Assembly (NCBI GenBank): GCA_001770205.1
Contig: MEQL01000055.1
Span: forward strand, 1 to 64,000
From: Bdellovibrionales bacterium RIFOXYD12_FULL_39_22
GTDB lineage: Bacteria > Bdellovibrionota > Bacteriovoracia > Bacteriovoracales > Bacteriovoracaceae
Direction of reading: 5' to 3'
DNA length: 64,000 nt
Program-made: the position numbers and the translations under genes
Part shown: one piece after another, positions 45,401 to 57,400 of the stretch
How the letters are laid out: each line of letters begins with the position of its first letter
How positions within the stretch are numbered: position 1 is the first letter of the stretch
Notes under the pieces: generated by a model
The model's input: only the letters and a program-made list of their open reading frames with translations
What the model was told of the DNA's origin: nothing
Databases searched by the model: none

Positions 45401-48400
45401 CCATATAATTTCCAAATTTGTCAAAGGCCGAAGGATAAACTTCAAACGAGTTATCAACTGACATATTAGAAATACCCAAGGTTGCAATATCGACGGCCTC
45501 TCCTCCCACAATATATGGCTCATCCAACATTCTCACGCAAGAAGTAGCATCGGCCAAAATAGAGGAAATTATCGTTTCTCCAGACAATGCTGGCCGGCCA
45601 ACCCTAGCAGCAGTGAAAGTTACGGCCACATTTTCTGCAACAGTGAAAATAGTGGTAGCATCGGCATGGCCATTTACGAAAGACATCGTAACCGTAGCAG
45701 TAGATGCACTATCTAATGCTACTCCATTTATCGTTGCATAATTTGTGAAGCTTGTGTTTACACACATATTTTCTAGCAACGCAAGCGATGGTGTTGGTTT
45801 GGTGGTAGTAGTAAAAATTATTTCCTTTATGCCATCATATGAATTTGCCGGATTCCCTACCTTCGTTTTAGCATCAATTGTGGTCACGGCCACCTGGCCT
45901 GCTTGTGGAGAAGTCGCAAAGGTAAATACAAAATAATAAGCCCCGTCTTCACCAAAAATTATTGCATCAGAAGACGCAGTAAGGCCTGCGGCAAAATCTA
46001 CTCCAGAAGCATTAACCACTGTCTCTTCAATTCCTTGAAGTAAATTTGTTAGAGTGGCCGAAGTAGCTAATGTGGGCGACGCTAATCCAACGTTAACATC
46101 AGTGGTGGTAAGAGACCATGTAGCAGAGGCCTCACTATAGAAGTTATCAAATTGGTCAAAAACCGCAGAATAGAAAGTAAGCGAATCTACCGTTCCATCA
46201 AAGGCAGTAGCATCAAATTCATTTGCAGCAACGAAGGTTAATGAACCTCCATTATTTGCCACGTTTAATATTTTAAGCGATCCAAGAGTACTATTGGGAT
46301 CCATGGTAACGGCCATAGAATCACTGACCGCTCCAAAAGTTGCACCAAGAGTTAAATTCTCTCGATGTATATTTTTATAGTAAACGTCTCCATTGTCCGT
46401 AGCGTCCAATAGCAGAGTAGTTGTGCTCACTCCACAACCGGCGGCCGTGTAGAATGAACCAGTCGAGGCACCAATAAAGGAAAAGGTCTCTGCTCTGCCA
46501 GTTATTGAGTTCTCATACACATCGGCCCGAGATAAGTTATATGCGTTACAATCCCCAGCGGTGATAAGTGCAGGGCCACTGAAGCTTAAATTATTGGTTG
46601 CCCCTGGATGCACATAAAAATTATCACTTAAGACCGAGGAAGGCTCGTTAGCAATGTTATTGGCAAATATGAATGAATTATTAGCAAAAGATCCGGCGTT
46701 AACGAACGTAATATTGGTATTCATAACACCACCGATGAAATCTGGAACTAGAAAACTATCATAACTTGGTGGTGATCCGCTGGGGGACTCAAAAGCAAGA
46801 TCTTCTAATCCCGCAAAAGCATAGGCGCCGGACTCTAAAAGCAAATCAATATCAGTAATTATATTTCCAACACTATCTTTGGCGGTAGCAGTAAGCGCAA
46901 ATGGAAATCCCGCTGTTGCGGAGGTTCCTGTAACCACAGATAACACAAATTCCTCTACCGTTTCGGCCGTCGACTGAAAGGTAAATGTTACGGAATTACT
47001 AGGAACAGATCCTGACGAAGCACTCGATAGAGTAAAAAATAAATTTCCAAAATCATTGTAGTGAAGTCCCATTACTGTACCAGAAGACGCTGCGGATAAA
47101 TCAAATGTTCCTGTATTATTCGTAACTGTTCCAACGATCTGGCCTGAGGCCGCTTGAGGAACAAGCGTTAGATCTCCATGGCCAGAAGAAGCAATGGGGT
47201 TACCCCACAAGTCTGACACTGATAAAATAACATCAAAATCCGTTGCTCCATCCGCATTAATCGGCATAGCGGTATTTGTAGTGATAAAGTAATTAGAGGT
47301 TGTCCCTGGATCAACAGTAAATACCACGGCCGCAGCGGCACCAGAAGTTCCTGCGGCCGAAACCGAGCAAGTGCTGAGATTGAAGCTCTCTGCTTTGTAG
47401 AAAGTAAAGCTGGCGCGATTGGAGGCCACACCATTCGCGAAATTGGGAGAGGTCAACATTACTGCAGCTGGAGGTGTTCCATCTGGAGCATTATGCGCAC
47501 CTGAACAGCTAAGTGAATAAGAAAGCGCATCCAAGGCCCCATCTACCCCAGTTATATCGTTCCCAACATAGTCTTTAGCGTAAACAGTGGCCCCAATTCC
47601 AGACCCAGATGTACCGCTAGTTAATCCAGCAAAATCTAGTGCAAATGATTCAAGGCCAGCGATAGAAGGATCAAAGGTGGCCGGCAACTGCAAGGAGGCC
47701 GGGGTAGTACCGGCAGAGCTGGTGGCCCGAATATTTATTGCGTGCGAAACACCATAAAGTAAATTGGAGAAAGTGTAAGAGGTAGCAACGCCACTGGACG
47801 TTCCATTGACAATGGTATCTACTAGCGGCTCATCTCCTCCTGTCTTATTAGCAAACAAAGTAAAAGTTTCACTATTGGCCGCAGGATTACCCCACGCATC
47901 GCGAGCATCGACAGTTAGGCCAAAGGCGGTTGCTCTATCCCCGAGTTGTGTCCCAGTCAGAGTATGTACCGCATAGTGATCAAAGACAGGAGTTGTCGTA
48001 CTTAACAACAACCAACCAGAAGGGTGTGATCCAGTAGTCGTTTCAACAATAGAAAATTGCTTGCTAGAAATTGCCTCATACAAGGTTGCGTTTACAACGG
48101 CCGTTCCATTCGTAAAGTTGGCGGCCACAAAAGTAAAACCAGTATCCGCTGATCCTTCCGGAGAGGTACCCATGCCATAAGTTGTAAAGGCCATAGCACC
48201 CGGAGCGAAACTGGCCCCCAGAACATTGATGTCAGCATCCCGAGCAACGGCCGTAAAGGTTACCTGCGTACCCAATGGAATTGCATCGGTTGGAGATGAA
48301 ACAGTTAATAAGAAATTATTAAATAATCCAGGATCAATTGAAAATTGGCCAGAATGTGCAGTCCCTACGCTGGCAACTGTACAATCTACTTGTCCAATGT

Positions 48401-51400
48401 TCGTTCCTGCTACTCGCGCATTAAAAGTTGTTGTACTGCCTGTATTAGGTGAGAGATCTGAGGCAGTGACTATTGAGCCGGTTCCCGACCATGAAGCAGT
48501 AGTAGCATTGGCAACAAAATTTCCTACTGTATCGTAAGTCGCACAGTACATAGGAACTGAACTATCTGCAGTAAGTGTTGTTAATGAAGTGGCATCAAAA
48601 ACTGCCCCTCCACCATCTAAGGCCGTGCGAATACAAACGTTGCTCGTGGCAGACTTGCTGATCGTTAGTGCCGGAGATGTTCCATAAATAGTTCCATCCG
48701 TGGCGATAATTTTTGTAGAAGCATTGCTAGCATTATAAAAAGTAAAGACTGCACTAGAAGAACCAATTGTACCCAGAGCAAAAGTTTCCGTAACGGCCCC
48801 ACTACCGGAAGGCATAATAGAGGTTCCCCCAATTGCCGCTTGATCAAGAGCTGTTACATTTTCAAAAGACCAGGTAAATGTTTTGGCCCCATCGAAGGCG
48901 CTACCAATATTTCCATATTGATCGATTGCATTCAATATTGCGTGATACCCACTTCCAGCAATAACCGTGGTGTTATTAAGCGCATTTAGTCCTTTAAAGG
49001 TGAAAGCGGCGGCCGGATCTGAAACAACCGCAAATGCGGAGGTTGTGAAAACTCCGCCACAAGAAGTAGTGCAATCGGCCAATGTCACCGTAACATTATT
49101 GTTGGCCGCAGCGAAAAAAGTGTTAGTGGCAACATCATGACGACTACTACCGGAGCTAAAAGAAATTAAGGTGCTGCCCGAAGCATACGATACAAAATTG
49201 GTAAAGCTTGTTCCGCTATAATTAGTTACACTACTTCCCGATGGGGCCGTATACGATAGTCGCACATATCTATCACTTGGAGAACTGGAGAGCTGACATC
49301 GTTCATCTAAAGAGTAGATGCGGAAAGTAGTAGCATCTCCGGCACCAATACTTAAACGAGAAGCGGTGTTGATGGCAGAACTATTTAGTGAAACACTGCA
49401 ATCAAAACCTGTGGGGGTGGCCGCGCTCTCCGTTACTAAATCATCTCCTGGTAATAATAGCGCTAAATGTTTATGTACCCCAGGTACTACATAAACATTT
49501 ATACTTACACTATCTGCCTCATTAATTTTATACGATCCAGAAGCAATTGTTAATACCGCAGTTCCAGAAGCAATATTTGGCAAAAAGACAACCTGAGATG
49601 TTGCAGCACTAGACGTTATTATAGGTGTAGTTGTTAAAATAGAAGTCAAATCACCAGACCAGGTAACCGAAGGAGATGTTAGCGTTCCCGATATCAAGTT
49701 TCCGTAAGCATCCAATCCTTTCGTTGAAAGAGTTACACTCGAAACAGTGCTGAGATTAAATGTTACATCAGAATAACTTGTAAGTTCTGTCGCCGTAGCA
49801 GAGGTTAAAATTTTAACACATTTTGGATTATACCCTGATTGAGTTGTTGCCGCCGTTGGGCCGCTGCTATTACTAATTTGATATTTGTTGATCTCTAAAC
49901 TATTATCGACATTAATAGTTGTTTGCGCACCAGTTTTCAAAAGGACAACACCAGGAATGGTTGCTTCTCCGCTAGTAAAAGTTATTATCGTTCCAGAAGG
50001 CTGACTCTGCAAAATTGGATCATGTGATAGTCCATCCACACAGCTAACTTCTGAGTCTATTCCTGGGCCTGTAATATTTAATTTTATTCTCTTTGTTCCA
50101 CTGTAATTGGTGGCCGTTCCTCCTACTCCTGTTTTAGCAGTAATGATAACTTTGGCCGCCTCACCAACACGAGCAACCTCCGCACTATCTGTGTCATTTT
50201 TATATTTGGCAGTAAAAGAGTACGCACCCTGTTCATAGATAGTAAATGTTCCGGATGAGTTAGTTACACCGGCAACTGTCGCTAAAACATTCAAAGAACC
50301 TGAAAAGGCCGTTCCCGTTCCAGGTGAAGCTGTATCCAAAATTAGATATGTTCCGGTGTTAGTTGTAGCGGCCACGAAAGTGGTACTGCTGTCTTCTAGA
50401 ATAAATGGTATTTTATAGGTGCTAGATCCTATTGTGCTAACGACATTCCAAGTAGCACTAACCAATGCCCCATCTGAGTTTCCATATTGATCAGAAGCCG
50501 ATACAGAGAAGGTAAATGGTTGAGTAGAGTTATAGGCCGAGCCACTTAATTGACTAGTAGTAATACCAACCCCATTAAATTTTAGCGAGGGCACGCCGCT
50601 TCCTACGGCCGCAACAATATCAACTGGTAACGAAGTAGTCGTAGCAACCGTACCACAGCTGGCGCTGGTACCACAGGAGCGCAACACTATGCGATTTGAA
50701 TAGGCATCGGATGCATTATAAATTTTTCCTGCAGAAATAGAATCTCCATAAGTACCATCAAGTGCAAAATAAAGAGAAGTAGCGGTAGCGGCCGTGGCAT
50801 AAAAAGTTGTACCCTCCGCATTAACAATATTGGAGGCATTAAAAAAGCTGAAAGAGTGATAGAGGTAAGGTTGACTTGAATCAGAAGTAATATTGCAATG
50901 CTTATCAACTTGTACAATTTGTAAATTAATATTTGCTCCAGCGGCCACTTGGCCAGCAATAGAATCAGAAAAGGCACTTGCAGATCCGTTGGCCAAAGCA
51001 CTTAATTCTGCGGAAGTAGCACAGGCCTGTTTGATGGCCGTTTCTGGCAACAGCGAGACGTAGTAAGAGAAGCTGCCAGGAATAACATTAACATTACTGA
51101 TGGTGATATCTGGATCAGTAGAGGTTAAGATTATTTCTTGTTTGGTAGCACCATCGACTCCATTTCCTAATGCCCTAATAGTGTCAAGCGCATCGTTCCC
51201 CTCAAGTCCTGAAGAAAATGAAAATGTCGTAGAAGCGGCGGCAACGTCGCCAATATAGTTTCCGGCCAAATCATACTTCGCATCATAAAATGTGGCCTGG
51301 GCATCAGAGGCAATATTGAAACCATTCGTATAAACTTCTCCAGCTCCCGCTATTTGAGAACGCAACTGATGGCAAGCGGCCGTGGCATTAGGTTCAATGC

Positions 51401-54400
51401 TAATATTAGAACTAATACCCTCGGCGATGGCATAGGCACTTGCACGCAAGTAAATATTGGTGGCAGCATTAGCTTTTTTGAAATTAGCATTTATTGTCGC
51501 AACTCCGGCAACGAAAGAGAAGGTGGCACTTGTCAGCTCTGTTCCCGTTACGGCCGTAGAAGTGTTAGCATCAATGAAAACTACTTCCGCAGTTGTACTG
51601 CTGCAAGTTTCTATTCCATTTTGTGCATTCGTACTAAGATTGATAGTTTTATTTCCAACATAAGAAGTGGCCGTACCACTACCTCCCAATGCAATGATTT
51701 TAAATTCTTCATTTTCACCCGCTACGGCCGTAGTATCTGCGCCTGACCAAGCTAACTGGAAGGCCGTGGCATCTTGATCTGTTATGTGCAAAATCAAATC
51801 ATCCGTAGCACTGGCCCTTGAGGCGGCAAACGTCATGGCCCCAATACTCATCGAAGGAGGAGTAAGTGTCACAGAAGCATTCGTTGCAATCAAAGCACTA
51901 TTGGTAAACCACTCTATCCCCGCACTGTTTTCAATAAAATTTCCATAAGAGTCGTAAGTGGCACCATAGAAAGTTACCGCGGCCGTAGTGTTAGAGACCA
52001 CTAGTAATTCCGCACTCTCTTGTGCTCCTCCAGTTGGACTGCCGACGCTATTCATAATCTCAACACTGGCAATTGTCGCATTAGGAAGCAAATCAAATCC
52101 CGGAGTAGAAAAACCAAAAATTGGGCCAACACCACTAACCGTTGCCGAAACATCTAAAATAATATTAGTACTCAAATCAGCGTTATAGAAAGTATAAGAT
52201 GCTCCCAAATCAAAAGTCCCGCTGGTAAACGAGGTGGCCGCAATGGTAGTTGGTAATTGATTAACACAAGTTAGATTAGCACAAGCGTCAGTAAATCCGT
52301 TGGCATATTGATTCCAACCAAATTGCATATCTGATACTGGCGGCAAATCCGTAACCGTATTTCCGGCAATATCTTTGGCCACAATTTTTACGCTAACTCC
52401 ACTACCAGCAGTGACATCAGCGATAGTATCTGTCGGGTCACTCTGCCCATTTACCAGCATTATAAAGTGATCAATACTTCCATGCTCAATAACATAATCT
52501 TGTGAAGAACCGTCTCCGTAACTATCGCTAGAAAAAGTAAAATGACGGCCAGCTCCGGCCATAGAATCACTATCAGTTGCCGAAAAGGCCAACATACCAT
52601 TTACTAACGGGCCAGTTCCTCCCGCGATAGAGGCGGAACTAGTTGCTCCAATTCCTGTAATATTAGTAGTACTAGTTGTTAAGACATTAAATCTTTCATC
52701 CACTTCGTAGAATATCACCGGGAAAGACTCCCCTAAATTTTGTGAAGGCCGAGTCGGAGTTAGGGCCGTATTAAGAGTTGCGGCACCCTGCGAGAAAGTT
52801 TGCTCATCAAAATAGGCGACAATGGAAGCACCTACTCCCGGAGCAACACTGTATAAACTAGACACGGCCGTACCGACAACTGTTCCACTTAAATTTTCCG
52901 GTATCAAATATCTCGTTCCTAAAAAGTTTGGATGCGTGTTTGCCGTCATATTGGTTACTTCAAAACCGGCCGTACCATTTACCAATGTAGCACTTCCGGC
53001 CGTTGCGGTAGCAAAAGCATCATTTGTAAAATTGAGCTTAACAAAAGCAGTTAACGTTGTGCGATTATTATAGCTATCGGTCGCCACAATAATTGGAGTA
53101 AATGGAATATTGGCAGTTTGAGTGGCGGCGCTACCAGTGATAAGTGGAGCTCCCACATTGCCATTTTCTTCAAGCGATTCTCCTGGAAGCAGAACTAATA
53201 TTTTTTGATTAGTTGTTCTTGCGCGAACGCTATACGGATTTGACAACCAATTAGTACCAACTGCCGAATCTAGCTGCATCTGTCTGGTGGCCGAAATAGC
53301 AGTCGGAGTTACCGTCCAAGCACTGGCCGTTCTCTTGGTCTCGGTTACTGTTAATCCCACGGAACCGGAAGTAAAAGTAGTAGAAGAAAAAACAGCAGAA
53401 GCATTATTGCCAATATCGGCAAATCCCACAGGGCCAACATAAGTCGTTGCCACATTAAAATGTTTATCCACCACATACGCATTGGTAGAAAAAGAGACTC
53501 CGGCCGTAGCGGTACTGGCCGTTGTAGTTGGAATGGCCAGAGAGAAAGATCCTTCTGGAACTCCTTGAACAATTGTCTCATTGGGTAACAAGATTACCGT
53601 CTGCTGGGCGGGGCCGGCAACAACACTATAATCGGAAGAAGTCGTGCTACTTAAAGTGGCCCCAGAAAAAGTGGCCGACAAATTGTAACCTGACTTGGCC
53701 GCATAGTTAGTAAAGGTTGTTGCGGCAATTCCTGCACTAAAGGTAATAGAGGAAAGAGAGGGGTCGTAGCTGTGATTACTTGATAAACTACTAACCGTTA
53801 CTGCCGCGGCAGTGGTGATAGTGTTATTCCACTGATCAGTTAAACGCAACTCAAGAGAAACTGCACTTCCGGCAATTTGAGTTGTAGGTGAACCACTGAT
53901 ACCAGCGGCGGAATAAAGGTTGTCATACGTTTGTCCAGGCAAAATAGTTAGTACTTTGTAAGGAGTGGCGTTGTTGGCCCCTACCGCGTAACTACCAGAA
54001 GTGTTGGTTTTCCACACACGTCCATTGGCGGTACACGCCGATTCAGTGGTGAGCGTCGCACTACCATCACAAATTTGAGCTATGGTATATTGTTCGGGAT
54101 AAGCGGTGTAATTTCTAAAGGTAAAGGTGGCCGAACCACCCACCATTGCCACCGTGCCGGAAGGCAAGATGCTAGCACTTAGCGCCGGAGAGGTTGTCAT
54201 AAAAACTGGCCCAGTGTGATTGGTAACTTTGGCCAAGCAAGCATTAACGGCCACCACTTCTACCGCAAACTGACTACCGGCCGCAACAGTACTTCCGTTA
54301 AAGGGAGTCCCGCTCACAAGATTGCCGGAGGTGAATGTTTGATTTGGCATCACCGTCAAAAAGCGATCAAAAGCTGAATTGACAACCGCATAACCATTAG

Positions 54401-57400
54401 GATCTCCCGTAGCAAAACTTTCGGTATGTTCATCTATGTAAAACGAATAAGAAGCATTGGGTTGAAAAGATTTTATAATAAAACTGGCCACCCCAGAAAC
54501 AAAAGGAGCAGAACCAGATTGAACTGTTGTTGTCGTTCCAACAGTTACTAAATCGGTGGAGTATCCTGTTCTTACTGTTGCACTGCCAGTAGAATAAGTA
54601 GTATCAATATTGTAGTAATCATCGACCACCAAAACTTGGGCCGTGGCATCTAGACAAGTGCCAAAAGTAAAAGGCCCTCTCACTGCTGATTCGGCCACCG
54701 CTACTCCTGCGTTATGCGAACCTGCGGCCAATGTTTGGCCAGCAAAAAGAGAAATTGCTTTGGTGGGAGTACCACCTACTACCTCGTAATTCAAAGAAGT
54801 TCCAGTCAAGGAAGTTGAAGTAATAGTGATATATTTATCGGCAACTCCCGCCACTGTCGACGCTTTGAAATTTTTCAATCCAGTAAAAGTAAAAACATCC
54901 AGACCGCTAACTGCTGAAACAGTTCCCAGCAAATTTGTTGGAAGCGAATAAGCACTATCTGACATACTCAAAGTTAAAGTTGGTGCACTCGTAGTAGAGA
55001 GCAAATTGTGATACTGATCTGTAACATAAGCAACTACACTGAAGGCCGAACCTGCAACTTGCGTATCAGGCGGCAAGTTAGCAAAAACATCGGCCACCGT
55101 TGCATTGCCTTGTTCCAGTCGAGAAATATCTTCTTGGCCAGGCAAGGCCACTAATACTCGTTTGGCCGTGTTAGGATTAATTGCAAAATAGGAGCTAGAA
55201 TGACAATCAACGTTGGAACAGTACGCAGAAGAGAGACCAATTGTGTGGCTTCCCGCACGGTAGAAAGTAAAAGCAAAAGGAGCACTAATTCCGTTGGTGA
55301 CAGTGATCGAGGCCGGCATTTGCGCCCCATCATCTGTTGGATGGGCAAAAGCAAAAGTAGCACTAGAGAAAGTGGCCACGTTAAAACCAACATCTGTGAT
55401 ATAAATTCTTGCTTGCGTATAAGCAGAGCCGGCCGTCTTAGTGGCGGCAGTACCGGTGAAAGCATCTTCAAAATTATCTTGGCCACCACTCACAAATCCT
55501 TGGCCATCTAAAATCATGGCCACATGTGCCGCGGTATCGCTTATAACTAAAACTTGCTTGTAGTAGCTTCCCGTACCATTGGCCGTTGTCTCTGAATAGG
55601 TAGGAAACACTCGCAACGCTTCTGGGGCCAAGTATTTTAAATTATCAAAGGTGGCAATTCCGCTTGTAGCAAGCACGGTTGTCGTACTGCTTGTGGAAAA
55701 ATAACGAGTAGTGGTTGGAGATGAATGTAGCACGGCCTTCATGATGATGCTGCCAGTGGTATTATCCCACAAACGGTTATTGTAACTATCAAAGACACGA
55801 GCAACAATAGTTGGCGAAGACCAAGTCTCTCCAACATCATAGGTTCCAGATGGAGAAGTAGAAAAATCTAAGTGATGCGCAACGGAAGGAAGAACTGAAA
55901 TAGTAGGAGCGGCCAATGTGGTAATGCCTGTCGCCGAGGCTCCATTGAAAGAAAATGTGTAATTGTTACTTCCAGCAGCAGAATAAGTTAGTGTTTCATT
56001 AACATCTGCTTGGCCAGCAGAAAATAGTTGAATAGAAGTTGTTGTTGAAGAAGTTGGAGTGTGAATTATATAGCTGGCCGACCCATCCCAATCAGAAACC
56101 AATACTCCATTATTATCCAACGCGCTTAGCTGACAATCAGTAGCGCTTCCGGCCACCACAGTGGTCGAAGCACAAGTCAAATCTAGCTTCGTAGGCAATC
56201 CGCTAGACACTGTTATTGGATGAGTACCTATCCGACTTGAATCTTTATCTTCCACGACTAAAGAGCAAGGAAAAAGTGAAATTGGACAGCTAACATTCAA
56301 AACAAATGTTGCATCAGGGGCGGTCAATTTACCAGCGGCAAAAGTATATATTCCATCCGGCGGATTTATTGCCGTAGTTTGAATAATTTCACTTTTTGTC
56401 ACCGAAAAGGCCAAATCTAATGCAGCCGAACTCTCTACTCCCGAGTAGACAAGATTATCATCACTATCTTTGATTATGATATTTTGTGCAGAAATTTCCC
56501 CACCATAAGTAGTCGCAGAGATAGTGGTGGGAGGAGGAGCAAAAGCAATTTTACTATAAGTTCCGTTCGCAATAGTAATGTTCATTGTTCCATCAACGTA
56601 TGTGGAGGAGGTTCCATCTCGCCAGGTAGCAACCAACATTGGAGGCCTAGTATCTTCGGCGGTAGTTAGTAGATATGTTTCACTATCCGGAACATCGCTA
56701 ATAAAGACTTTATTGTTGTATGTGTTGGCCGCTTTTTCTGATTTGTTAAAATTAAGCGTTATACAGCGAGCATCATTAATTATCTTGGCCGCACGATAAC
56801 GCACAGAACTTTTATACAACTTCTTACTACCCTCTGGAATAAATGTACAAACGCTGGCCGTGTCGGTAGAGATTATCGTTCCAGTAGTAGTAGTTGCGCA
56901 CATCGGAATGCTATTTTCATAAGTCAACATTCCGGCACCTAGACTAGCAGTACAAATATTTCCATATTGGTCATAAGGAGTAGAACAAATTTGCAAAGAG
57001 TTTTGGTCGGCAGAAAAAGTAAAGACAGTTCCACCGGCAGTTGTATAACCAATTGGTTCATTGGCACCACCAGTATTATTTGTTCCTGTGGGCAGTGTCG
57101 TATAATTTATCGTAGCGGTAGTCGGATCTGAATTGTTATGAAAATGTACCACATCAAGCGGGCCATGATTCATTGCAAAGGCAAAAGTGGCAGTATAACT
57201 ACCAGCACTAGGAACAGACATGGTTGCGGTCATAGTGTAACTCTGCTCGGCCTTCGGAAATTTAGCATGGATGGCATATACTGAATAACTCGCACCATCG
57301 TAAGAATACGCCACCGGAGATAGCGTCGCTTGCACTGAAGTTATTGTGGGATTAACTATAGTGGTATTTCCAATTGTCGGCATCTCTCCAAATAGCGATC

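Noticed and set aside
51354-51746. 130-codon plus-strand frame inside the giant gene
   Set aside because: Antisense to repeats; no start context or protein-like pattern. Same for the many other frames within 42444-63940.
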